5,143 bases of DNA, taken from an uncultured Collinsella sp. (GTDB taxonomy: Bacteria; Actinomycetota; Coriobacteriia; Coriobacteriales; Coriobacteriaceae). The notes beneath the pieces are model-generated. The model searched no databases. It was not told the origin of the DNA and saw nothing but the letters and a program-made list of their open reading frames with translations. Shown in pieces: positions 1 through 5,143 of this stretch. The first letter of the stretch is position 1, and each line of letters starts with the position of its first letter. The stretch spans positions 1-5,143 of the forward strand of contig CAUADW010000099.1 in the NCBI GenBank assembly GCA_958427895.1, written 5' to 3'. Both the position numbers and the translations under genes were made by a program.

Positions 1-188
1 TGCCTACGAACAAACTTGCGAGCCCGATCCGCAGACAGCGCGCAACAGTGGCTCGTCACGCACTTGGCTATTTGACGATGAAATAACCTGGACCCCATCG
101 AAATAAGGTCCCGCCGGGCAGGCAACTTTGTGGTGGTCCCGGTCAATTATTAGCGTCCCTCAAGACCCAACGAGAACGCAGAAATGTA
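1..188. other. Non-coding flank, no gene recognised
   Basis: No open reading frame with a plausible start, ribosome binding site and protein-like composition is visible on either strand. The stretch is less GC-rich than the genes. It holds only weak structure: GGACC (90-94) facing GGTCC (107-111), and two copies of GGTCCCG (107-113 and 135-141). It lies downstream of the hydratase, so it is either the tail of that transcript or spacer before a neighbour outside the window. I see no convincing promoter, tRNA or riboswitch in it. Confidence 0.5.
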
Positions 189-260
189 GCCCGGGGCCAC
201 CCTTTGCCGAACGCGACCCTCGCGAAGCGCGTGAGCGGGCGGGAAAGGGTGGCCCCGGGC
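189..260 (-). terminator. Long perfect hairpin after the hydratase, possible terminator
   Basis: Positions 189-205 (GCCCGGGGCCACCCTTT) and 244-260 are exact reverse complements, giving a 17-bp stem around a 38-nt loop. The loop has minor pairing of its own (ACGCG 211-215 with CGCGT 228-232). The structure starts 15 nt beyond the hydratase TAA, the usual place for a transcript end. No run of U follows the stem on either strand: the minus strand continues TACATTTCTG. Classical intrinsic termination is therefore doubtful. A 3'-end stabilising stem, or a copy of a palindromic repeat family, is equally possible. Confidence 0.5.
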
Positions 261-275
261 GGACAATTAAGTGCG

Positions 276-2576
276 TTACTCGGCAGCGGCCTTGAACTTG
301 TTGTAGTTGATCAGGCAGCCAGCCTTGACGATGGCACGCTCCTCTGCCGTCATATCGGCAATGTAGAGCTCAATCTGCTCGACCGCACCATCGGCGCGCA
401 CCACGTAGGCGGCGATGCCCTTCAGGTCGCCATCGAGCGCGGCGCGGATACCCGGCACAAAGACGTAGTCGCCCACCTCAAAGCTGGGCTCGGCCTCCAT
501 CTGGAAGGGCACCATGCCCCAGTTCATCACGTTGGAGCGATAGCGCTTGGTGGCGTACTCGTGGACGATGTTGGCCAGGCCGCCAATTACGCGCTGGCAG
601 CTCGCGGCCTGCTCGCGGGCAGAACCGTCACCGGGCTTCTTGGCATAGAGCATGGAGCCGTACTCAGTCGCCTTGGCATCGGCCGCGACACCCGCGCCAG
701 TCAGCGCCTCAAACACGCTGGCAAGCTCGGCATCGAGTGCCGCCAGGTCGCCCGCTGCCTCGCCGGCAACGCGGCGCTTTTCCACCGCGTCGACCTCCTT
801 GGAGCGGCCCACGTAGGCAGGGTCGCGACGGCCGAGCGTAAACTCGGCCAGACCCAGCGGGTTGGAGCGGAAGGAGCTCGTCTCGCCCGAGGGAATGAGC
901 TCGTCGGTCGTGGTGACCGGGTCCATGATCTTGGAGCACACCTTGAGCAGGATGTCGTCGCCGAGAGGCTCCATCGCGGGCCACGGCTTGATGTTGGGGC
1001 CCTCGACCAGCTCGTCGGCCGGCTCAGCCTTGCCAAAGCCCCAGTACACGCGCTTCTTGTACGGCGCGTCGTCAAAGGTGTACTCGCAGGCCTCGTCCCA
1101 AGTCTCCTCGGGCAGGTCGGTCGCCGGCGTCAGGACGCCGCCGTTGGCAGCCGTCACCGCAATGGAGCGGGCGTCCATCAGGGCCACGGCGCTCAGCTGA
1201 CCGTTGCCCGGCTTGGAACCCTCGCGATTGGGGAAGTTGCGCGTGGTGTGGCGGATCGAAAGGCCGTTGTTGGCAGGCGTGTCGCCGGCGCCAAAGCACG
1301 GGCCGCAGAATGCCGTGCGCACAATCGCGCCGGCCTCCATAAGGTCGTAGATATAGCCGCGGCGTGTAAGCTCGAGCGCCACGGGCTGGCTCGTGGGGTA
1401 GACCGACAGCGAGAACTCGCCGCAGCCGGTGTTGGCGCCCTTGAGCACGCGGGCAGCCTGGACCACGGAGTCGTAGTTGCCGCCCGAGCAGCCGGCGATA
1501 ACGCCCTGCTGCACGTGCAGCTTGCCGTCGACGATCTTGTCGAGCAGGCTAAAGTGCGTCTTGCCCTCGCCGATCTTGGCGGCCTCGAGCTCCACCTCAT
1601 GCAGGATGTCCTCGAGGTTCTCGTTGAGCTCGTCGATCTCAAAGCCGTTAGAAGGATGGAACGGCAACGCGATCATGGGCTTGATACTCGACAGATCGAC
1701 TTCGACGCAGCCGTCGTAGTAGGCAACATCGGCGGGCTTGAGCTCGCGGTAGTCCTCGCCGCGACCGTGCATGGTCAAAAACGCGTGCGTGTCCTCGTCG
1801 GTGGCCCAGATGCTCGACAGGCAGGTGGTCTCGGTGGTCATGACGTCGACGCCGTTGCGGTAGTCGGTCGTCATGCTCGCGATACCGGGGCCCACGAACT
1901 CCATAACCTTGTTCTTAACGTAACCCTTGGCAAAGACGGCACGGATGATGGCGAGCGCCACGTCGTGCGGGCCAACGCCGGGGCGCGGAGCGCCCGTGAG
2001 GTAGATGGCAACGACGCCGGGATAGGCGACATCGTAGGTGTCGCGCAGCAGCTGCTTTGCCAGCTCGCCACCGCCCTCGCCCACGGCCATGGTGCCCAGA
2101 GCGCCGTAGCGGGTGTGCGAGTCGGAGCCCAGGATCATCTTGCCACAGCCGGCGAAATTCTCACGCATAAAGGAGTGGATGACGGCGATGTGCGGCGGGA
2201 CGAAGATGCCGCCGTACTTCTTGGCAGCCGAGAGACCAAAGACGTGGTCGTCCTCGTTGATGGTGCCGCCCACGGCGCACAGCGAGTTGTGGCAGTTGGT
2301 GAGCACGTAGGGCAGCGGGAACTGCTCCATGCCCGAGGCGCGCGCCGTCTGGATGATGCCGACAAAGGTGATGTCGTGGCTCGCCATGGCGTCGAAGCGA
2401 ATCTTGAGCGCCTCGGGGTCGCCGGACGTATTGTGTGCCTGGAGGATCGAATACGCGATGGTGCCGCGCTTGGCATCCTCGGGCGTCTGCGTAATACCGC
2501 GCTCGGCAGCCTCGGCCTCAGGCACAACCTCGCTGCCACCGCGCAGGTAGATGCCGTCCTCGTACAGCTTAACCAT
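276..2576 (-). CDS. Aconitase-family hydratase (YbhJ-like)
   Basis: A 766-residue member of the aconitase superfamily, closest in my recognition to the 'hydratase' group typified by E. coli YbhJ (about 750 residues), whose substrate is unsettled. The family dehydrates and rehydrates hydroxy acids at a 4Fe-4S cluster in the cytoplasm. Visible motifs are GSDSHT (150-155), a first cluster cysteine in AGCSGG (Cys363), the pair in FCGPCFG (Cys424, Cys427), and RNFPNR (446-451), which matches the aconitase substrate-binding arginines. In the C-terminal swivel domain, GDGSARE (649-655) gives Ser652 and Arg654, equivalent to the catalytic Ser642/Arg644 of aconitase. The active site thus looks complete. 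The ATG at 2576 is chosen because GGGAG lies 5 nt upstream; the in-frame ATG at 2756 adds 60 residues of non-conserved-looking, basic sequence without a ribosome site. The gene appears monocistronic and ends with TAA. The family call is firm; true aconitase activity is not established. Confidence 0.93.
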   Translation of the reverse strand: MVKLYEDGIYLRGGSEVVPEAEAAERGITQTPEDAKRGTIAYSILQAHNTSGDPEALKIRFDAMASHDITFVGIIQTARASGMEQFPLPYVLTNCHNSLCAVGGTINEDDHVFGLSAAKKYGGIFVPPHIAVIHSFMRENFAGCGKMILGSDSHTRYGALGTMAVGEGGGELAKQLLRDTYDVAYPGVVAIYLTGAPRPGVGPHDVALAIIRAVFAKGYVKNKVMEFVGPGIASMTTDYRNGVDVMTTETTCLSSIWATDEDTHAFLTMHGRGEDYRELKPADVAYYDGCVEVDLSSIKPMIALPFHPSNGFEIDELNENLEDILHEVELEAAKIGEGKTHFSLLDKIVDGKLHVQQGVIAGCSGGNYDSVVQAARVLKGANTGCGEFSLSVYPTSQPVALELTRRGYIYDLMEAGAIVRTAFCGPCFGAGDTPANNGLSIRHTTRNFPNREGSKPGNGQLSAVALMDARSIAVTAANGGVLTPATDLPEETWDEACEYTFDDAPYKKRVYWGFGKAEPADELVEGPNIKPWPAMEPLGDDILLKVCSKIMDPVTTTDELIPSGETSSFRSNPLGLAEFTLGRRDPAYVGRSKEVDAVEKRRVAGEAAGDLAALDAELASVFEALTGAGVAADAKATEYGSMLYAKKPGDGSAREQAASCQRVIGGLANIVHEYATKRYRSNVMNWGMVPFQMEAEPSFEVGDYVFVPGIRAALDGDLKGIAAYVVRADGAVEQIELYIADMTAEERAIVKAGCLINYNKFKAAAE

Positions 2577-2581
2577 ACTGT

Positions 2582-2586
2582 CTCCC
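2582..2586 (-). promoter_or_regulatory. Shine-Dalgarno site of the hydratase
   Basis: On the minus strand GGGAG is followed by ACAGT and then the ATG at 2576, a 5-nt spacing. This decides the start: the in-frame upstream ATGs, including the one at 2756, have no comparable purine-rich site. Confidence 0.75.
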
Positions 2587-2591
2587 ACTCT

Positions 2592-2608
2592 GCCCAAAAG
2601 ATTTGGGC
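2592..2608. repeat. Perfect 7-bp inverted repeat beside the hydratase RBS
   Basis: GCCCAAA (2592-2598) and TTTGGGC (2602-2608) are exact complements with a 3-nt spacer. The element ends 5 nt upstream of the Shine-Dalgarno sequence, inside the leader if transcription starts further upstream. It could be a small RNA hairpin tuning translation, or half of a DNA operator. Neither role is shown by the sequence alone. Confidence 0.45.
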
Positions 2609-2676
2609 GCATAGCATACATTCGTTCAATATCGTGCCATAGAACGGTTGCGAGTGGGTTACGAATCTGCACGTTC

Positions 2677-2694
2677 ACTTTATCTCGGTAAAGT
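2677..2694. promoter_or_regulatory. Candidate operator, ACTTTA-N6-TAAAGT
   Basis: A perfect 6-bp dyad with a 6-nt spacer (TCTCGG) lies about 100 bp upstream of the hydratase start, in the only gap where its promoter can be. The AT-rich arms stand out from their surroundings, as expected of a binding site for a dimeric regulator. It does not match the HspR box (CTTGAGT-N7-ACTCAAG). I could not find a convincing -35/-10 pair beside it on the minus strand, so both its role and the regulator are unknown. Confidence 0.35.
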
Positions 2695-2829
2695 AAGGTA
2701 CGAACCCGGCGAGGGCCGGCAGATTTGGTGCAAGAGTGTCCCTTTCGACTAGTCATTTAAGAACGTCCCCAATGACTACCCTACCGTATCCGGAGCAAGG
2801 CAACGCCGCAGGCAGAGGACGGACAGCGA

Positions 2830-2929
2830 GCGACGTCCAGAGCGAACAAGTTGGCATGAAAAAGGCAAGGCATAGACCTTCTGGTCATGCCTTGCCTTTT
2901 GAATGACAAATTGTCGCTCTGGACGTCGC
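2830..2929 (-). terminator. Nested terminator ending the hspR operon
   Basis: The core stem pairs AAAAGGCAAGGCAT (2860-2873) exactly with 2887-2900. It is continued by GACC/GGTC (2875-2878 with 2883-2886) around a TTCT loop, with A2874 bulged. On the minus strand the stem runs into TTTTTC, and on the plus strand into TTTTGA, so it can act in both directions. A second, outer stem pairs 2830-2845 (GCGACGTCCAGAGCGA) exactly with 2914-2929. It extends by CAA/TTG (2847-2849 with 2911-2913) past a single bulged A. The core is a textbook Rho-independent terminator for grpE-dnaJ-hspR; the outer stem is additional. Confidence 0.85.
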
Positions 2930-2942
2930 GCAGCGTCGAGCC

Positions 2943-2970
2943 GTTACGCCGTTCGGCAGAACGGCGTAAC
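2943..2970 (-). other. 12-bp hairpin directly after the hspR stop
   Basis: GTTACGCCGTTC (2943-2954) and GAACGGCGTAAC (2959-2970) are exact complements with a 4-nt loop. The stem begins at the very next base after the TAG of hspR. No U-run follows it on the minus strand, so by itself it is not an intrinsic terminator. It sits upstream, in transcript order, of the nested terminator and may protect the mRNA 3' end or be a repeat-family copy. Confidence 0.6.
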
Positions 2971-3387
2971 CTAGAGATCCCCGCCGGCGCCCAGCAGCTT
3001 GCGCATGACTTGCTCGGGGTTGACCGAGCCGTCGCGCGGGGCTAAGGCAGTGATCTTCTTCTGCATCTTGTATTCGTGCAGCTCGTCCTCGAGCTGGCGC
3101 ACGCGGGCGCGGAGCTTTTCGTTCTCGCGCTCGCGCTCCTCGGCACGCTCCTTCATATCGAGAATGCGCACCACGCCGGCAAGGTTGATGCCCTCGTCGG
3201 TCAGCTGGTTGATGAGTTCCAGGCGCTCGATATCGGCACGCGAATACAGACGCGTGTTACCGCCCGAGCGCTGGGGGTTCACCAAGCCCTTGGACTCGTA
3301 GACGCGCAGAGTCTGCGGATGCATGCCGGTCAGCTCGGCCGCCACGCTGATCATGTACAGCGGTTTGTTCCTATTGTCCTCGGCCAT
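2971..3387 (-). CDS. hspR: HspR, MerR-family heat-shock repressor
   Basis: A 138-residue cytoplasmic DNA-binding protein. The MerR-type winged helix-turn-helix occupies about residues 10-76: YMISVAAELTGMHPQTLRVY is the helix-turn-helix and RSGGNTRLYS the wing. A charged coiled coil follows (about 78-113), which in this family dimerises the protein, then a short tail with no sensory domain, as usual for HspR. Known HspR proteins repress the dnaK operon at HAIR sites (CTTGAGT-N7-ACTCAAG) with DnaK as co-repressor. No such site lies in this window, so the operator is expected upstream of dnaK, beyond the right edge. The ATG at 3387 has AAAGGGG 9 nt upstream. Last gene of the operon, 72 nt after dnaJ. 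MerR membership is certain; the HspR assignment rests on both sequence and position. Confidence 0.93.
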   Translation of the reverse strand: MAEDNRNKPLYMISVAAELTGMHPQTLRVYESKGLVNPQRSGGNTRLYSRADIERLELINQLTDEGINLAGVVRILDMKERAEERERENEKLRARVRQLEDELHEYKMQKKITALAPRDGSVNPEQVMRKLLGAGGDL

Positions 3388-3427
3388 GCTACCTGACCCC
3401 TTTCCGTCTCGTTATCGTCCATCATAA

Positions 3428-3443
3428 GCCCGCGGGCGCGGGC
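3428..3443. repeat. Small GC stem in the dnaJ-hspR gap
   Basis: GCCCGC (3428-3433) pairs with GCGGGC (3438-3443) around a 4-nt loop, within the 72-nt gap between dnaJ and hspR. There is no U-run after it. It is short enough to be chance in GC-rich DNA, and is listed because all three spacers of this operon and its 3' end carry stems. Confidence 0.3.
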
Positions 3444-3459
3444 GTGCGCCACGACCGCC

Positions 3460-4425
3460 CTAGTACGTCGCCTTGTAACGGTTGACCTTCTCGCGATAGT
3501 CGCGCGTGTCGGTCTCGCGCAGCTTGGTCATAGCATCGCGCTCGTCATCGGATAGGTTCGTGGGGACCTGCACCTTGATCTCGACGAGCAGCGCGCCTGT
3601 GCGGCCACGGTGCTTAACGTCGGGCGCCCCCATTTCCTTAAAGCGGAACTTCTTGCCCGTCTGGGTACCCGCGGGCACCTTCAGACGAACCGTCGCACCG
3701 CCGGGCGTCGGCACGTCCACCGTGCAGCCGAGCGCCGCCTCATAGACCGAGACCGGTACCTCCATGGTCACGTCGGCACCTTTACGCTTAAACAGCGGAT
3801 GCTCCTCCACGTGCGTGGTCACGACCAGGTCGCCGCGCTCGCCGCCGGCAACGCCATACTCGCCGCGACGCTTGTAGCGCAGCTTGCCACCGTCGACCGC
3901 GCCCGCAGGGACCGAGACCGTAATGGTCTGCTGCTCGCCCGTCGAGGGAATGCGGTAGGTGACCTTGTGCGTCACACCGCGAAACGCGTCCTCGGCCGTC
4001 ACATCGACGGTCAGCGACAGGTCGCCGCCCTTGCGAGCGCGGCTGCGGCCAGCGCCGGCACCGGCAGCGCCCGCAGCCCCGGCAAAGCCCGAGCCCCAAT
4101 CGCTGCCCCAGGCGCCGTTGCCGCTAAAGATGCTGTCGAAGATATCGCCCCAGCCGCTGGCGCCGGCACCAGCGCCGTAGCCACCGCTATACGCGCCACC
4201 CGCACCCGGCATGCCGCCAAACATGAGCATCTGGTCGTACTCTTTGCGCTTCTTCTCGTCCGAAAGCGTCTCGTAGGCCTCGCTGATCTCCTTGAACTTG
4301 GCCTCGTCGCCGCCGGCATCGGGGTGATATTTTTGCGCGAGCTTGCGAAACGCGCTCTTGATCTCTTTGTCGGAGGCGCTCTTGGATACGCCCAGGATGT
4401 CATAGAAGGTTTTGCCTGCAGCCAT
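3460..4425 (-). CDS. dnaJ: DnaJ-family co-chaperone, class B (CbpA-like)
   Basis: A 321-residue J-domain protein that stimulates DnaK ATPase and hands it unfolded substrates in the cytoplasm. The J-domain spans about residues 6-66 with the essential HPD at 34-36 (KYHPDAGGDE). A Gly/Ala-rich linker (about 69-130) contains the DIFDSIF motif (94-100) typical of the G/F region. Two beta-rich substrate-binding domains follow (about 131-210 and 211-288), and then a short helical tail. The zinc-binding CxxCxGxG repeats of class A DnaJ are absent: the only cysteine is Cys234. It is therefore class B, like CbpA or the DnaJ2-type proteins. The ATG at 4425 is preceded by two tandem AGGAG sites (4431-4440), the nearer one 5 nt away. 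It lies between grpE and hspR in the same direction. A class A DnaJ is probably encoded elsewhere in the genome. Confidence 0.93.
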   Translation of the reverse strand: MAAGKTFYDILGVSKSASDKEIKSAFRKLAQKYHPDAGGDEAKFKEISEAYETLSDEKKRKEYDQMLMFGGMPGAGGAYSGGYGAGAGASGWGDIFDSIFSGNGAWGSDWGSGFAGAAGAAGAGAGRSRARKGGDLSLTVDVTAEDAFRGVTHKVTYRIPSTGEQQTITVSVPAGAVDGGKLRYKRRGEYGVAGGERGDLVVTTHVEEHPLFKRKGADVTMEVPVSVYEAALGCTVDVPTPGGATVRLKVPAGTQTGKKFRFKEMGAPDVKHRGRTGALLVEIKVQVPTNLSDDERDAMTKLRETDTRDYREKVNRYKATY

Positions 4426-4447
4426 CGTAGCTCCTCTCCTGTTTCAT

Positions 4448-4468
4448 CCGCCGCCCAGCGGGCGGCGG
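4448..4468 (-). other. 9-bp GC hairpin in the dnaJ leader
   Basis: CCGCCGCCC (4448-4456) and GGGCGGCGG (4460-4468) are exact complements around a 3-nt loop. The stem ends 7 nt from the tandem Shine-Dalgarno sequences of dnaJ and does not cover them. It may shield the dnaJ-hspR mRNA from 5' decay after cleavage, or affect ribosome loading. It is too GC-rich to melt like a simple RNA thermometer. Confidence 0.5.
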
Positions 4469-4478
4469 CTCATGCTTT

Positions 4479-4487
4479 CATATAGCA
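4479..4487 (-). promoter_or_regulatory. Weak candidate extended -10 for dnaJ-hspR
   Basis: The minus strand reads TGCTATATG, which resembles an extended -10 box (TGnTATAAT). It lies in the grpE-dnaJ gap just after the terminator-like stem, where an internal promoter would make sense. No -35 match is present at the right distance, because that position falls within the GC stem. Treat as tentative. Confidence 0.18.
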
Positions 4488-4497
4488 CTAGGCCAGA

Positions 4498-4527
4498 AAG
4501 GGCCCCGGGTGTTGCCCCGGGGCCCTT
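4498..4527 (-). terminator. Terminator-like stem between grpE and dnaJ
   Basis: AAGGGCCCCGGG (4498-4509) pairs exactly with 4516-4527 around a 6-nt loop, giving a very stable 12-bp stem that begins 5 nt after the grpE stop codon. On the minus strand it is followed only by TCTGGCC, so just a short interrupted U-run is available. Inside an operon this fits partial termination (attenuation) or an RNA-processing and stability stem better than a full stop. It would lower dnaJ-hspR relative to dnaK-grpE. Confidence 0.55.
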
Positions 4528-4532
4528 CTCAA

Positions 4533-5143
4533 TTACTCCTCGGTGCTCTCGGCCGTATCGGCCGTAGCATCCTCGGGCGCCGCTTCGGGCTCCGGTGCGG
4601 GGCGCTTCTCGCCACCGTAGGTCACCGTCACCATCGCGGAACGCAGGATGCGATCCGCCATGCGGTAGCCCTTCTGGTACACGTCGTTGACGGTCTCGTC
4701 GTACTGCGACGCGTCCTCGACGCGACCCACGGCCTGGTGCTCGAGCGGATCGAATGCCTCGCCCTTGGGATCGATGGGCTCAACGCCCTCGTGCGCAAAC
4801 ACATCGAGCAGCTTGGCATGTACCGCGTCAACGCCATCGACGAACTGCTTAAAGTCGTCGGAAAGCTCTTGGCTGCGGGCATGGTCGATCGCGCGCTCGA
4901 TATCGTCGATCACCGGCAACAGCGCGGTGACAAGCTTCTCGGTCGCGCGCTCGCGCTCGGCGATGCGCTCGTTTGCGGTGCGGCGACGGAAGTTCTCCCA
5001 GTCGGCCTGCAGACGGGCGGTGCGCTCGGTAGCGTCCTTTGCTTTGTCCTCGGCGGCCTTCTGAGCCTCTGCCGCAGCATCGAGCTCATTGCGCACGTCG
5101 GCAAGCTCCTTTTGGGCCTGCTCGAACTTGAGCTTAAAGTCGT
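4533..5143 (-). CDS. grpE: GrpE, DnaK nucleotide exchange factor (N-terminus cut off)
   Basis: The frame stays open to the window edge, so 202 residues plus the TAA stop are visible and the N-terminus is missing. GrpE forms a dimer that opens the DnaK nucleotide cleft to release ADP. A long charged coiled coil leads into ADWENFRRR, a family signature. LLPVIDDIERAI lies in the helical bundle, and the C-terminal beta-wing contains GVEPIDPKGEAFDPLEHQAV and YQKGYRMADRILRSAMVTV, all strongly conserved in GrpE. The tail is acidic and rich in Ala, Pro and Glu. A GTG at 5096 with AAGGAG 9 nt before it could be taken as a start, but the coiled coil continues upstream (DFKLKFEQAQKELAD), so I treat the gene as truncated by the window. 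dnaK is expected just upstream, outside the window. Confidence 0.95.
   Translation of the reverse strand, partial: DFKLKFEQAQKELADVRNELDAAAEAQKAAEDKAKDATERTARLQADWENFRRRTANERIAERERATEKLVTALLPVIDDIERAIDHARSQELSDDFKQFVDGVDAVHAKLLDVFAHEGVEPIDPKGEAFDPLEHQAVGRVEDASQYDETVNDVYQKGYRMADRILRSAMVTVTYGGEKRPAPEPEAAPEDATADTAESTEE

Noticed and set aside
125..165. A T-box-like stretch on the plus strand (TGGTGGTCCCGG followed by GCGTCCCT)
   Set aside because: It resembles the end of a T-box leader, but the invariant TGGNACC core is broken (TGGTCCC), the AGGG arm is not intact, no terminator follows, and there is no plus-strand gene downstream for it to regulate.
204..2642. An 812-codon plus-strand reading frame covering the whole hydratase gene
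   Set aside because: It is the antisense shadow of a gene with clear aconitase motifs. Its product is a low-complexity run of His, Ala, Gly, Val and Arg with no recognisable domain and no convincing ribosome site. GC-rich codon bias commonly leaves such antisense frames open.
2577..2756. A 60-residue N-terminal extension of the hydratase from an upstream in-frame ATG
   Set aside because: There is no ribosome site at 2756, the extra sequence is basic and unlike the family, and it overlaps the candidate operator and leader palindrome. The ATG at 2576 has a good GGGAG at 5 nt.
2774..2902. A short plus-strand frame starting at the ATG near 2774 and ending in the terminator
   Set aside because: It encodes about 42 residues with no ribosome site, reads through both arms of the terminator hairpin, and has no protein-like features.
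3610..4485. A 291-codon plus-strand frame antisense to dnaJ
   Set aside because: It is a shadow of the well-supported dnaJ gene, with biased composition and no domain. The same applies to the other overlapping frames in grpE, hspR and the hydratase.
5079..5110. An internal GTG start for grpE at 5096 with AAGGAG 9 nt upstream
   Set aside because: The frame remains open to the window edge and the upstream residues continue the coiled coil typical of the GrpE N-terminus. The purine run encodes Gln-Lys-Glu in that helix and is probably coincidental, though a shorter internal product cannot be excluded.

Overview
The window is GC-rich and every recognisable gene lies on the minus strand. Reading right to left, it holds the end of a heat-shock operon (grpE, a class B dnaJ, hspR), a strong intrinsic terminator, and then a separately transcribed aconitase-family hydratase. 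The order grpE-dnaJ-hspR, with dnaK expected just beyond the right edge, is the HspR-controlled chaperone operon known from Actinomycetota. Together with the YbhJ-like hydratase and the Ala/Gly/Asp-rich, GC-rich coding style, this suggests a gut-type coriobacterium (Collinsella or a relative). The taxon is an inference, not something the sequence proves.

Layout from left to right: 1-188 has no gene I can support. 189-260 is a perfect 17-bp inverted repeat around a 38-nt loop, just past the hydratase stop. 276-2576 is the hydratase, with the catalytic Ser-Arg, DSHT and three cluster-binding cysteines of aconitases. 2577-2970 is a 394-bp intergenic region. It carries a Shine-Dalgarno sequence, a short palindrome beside it, a candidate operator, an unusually elaborate nested terminator hairpin, and a 12-bp hairpin starting right after the hspR stop codon. 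2971-3387 is hspR, 3460-4425 is dnaJ, and 4533-5143 is grpE, cut off by the window edge at its N-terminus.

The three chaperone genes form one functional unit. GrpE is the nucleotide exchange factor of DnaK, the J-protein delivers substrate and stimulates DnaK ATPase, and HspR is the MerR-type repressor that closes the feedback loop. Each gap between them contains a GC-rich stem-loop. The one after grpE looks like a weak terminator or processing stem, so dnaJ-hspR may be expressed at a different level from dnaK-grpE. The hydratase has no visible functional link to the operon and is separated from it by the terminator.

I see no mobile element, CRISPR array, RNA gene or evident new defence or metabolic system. 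The points worth a second look are mostly regulatory structure.
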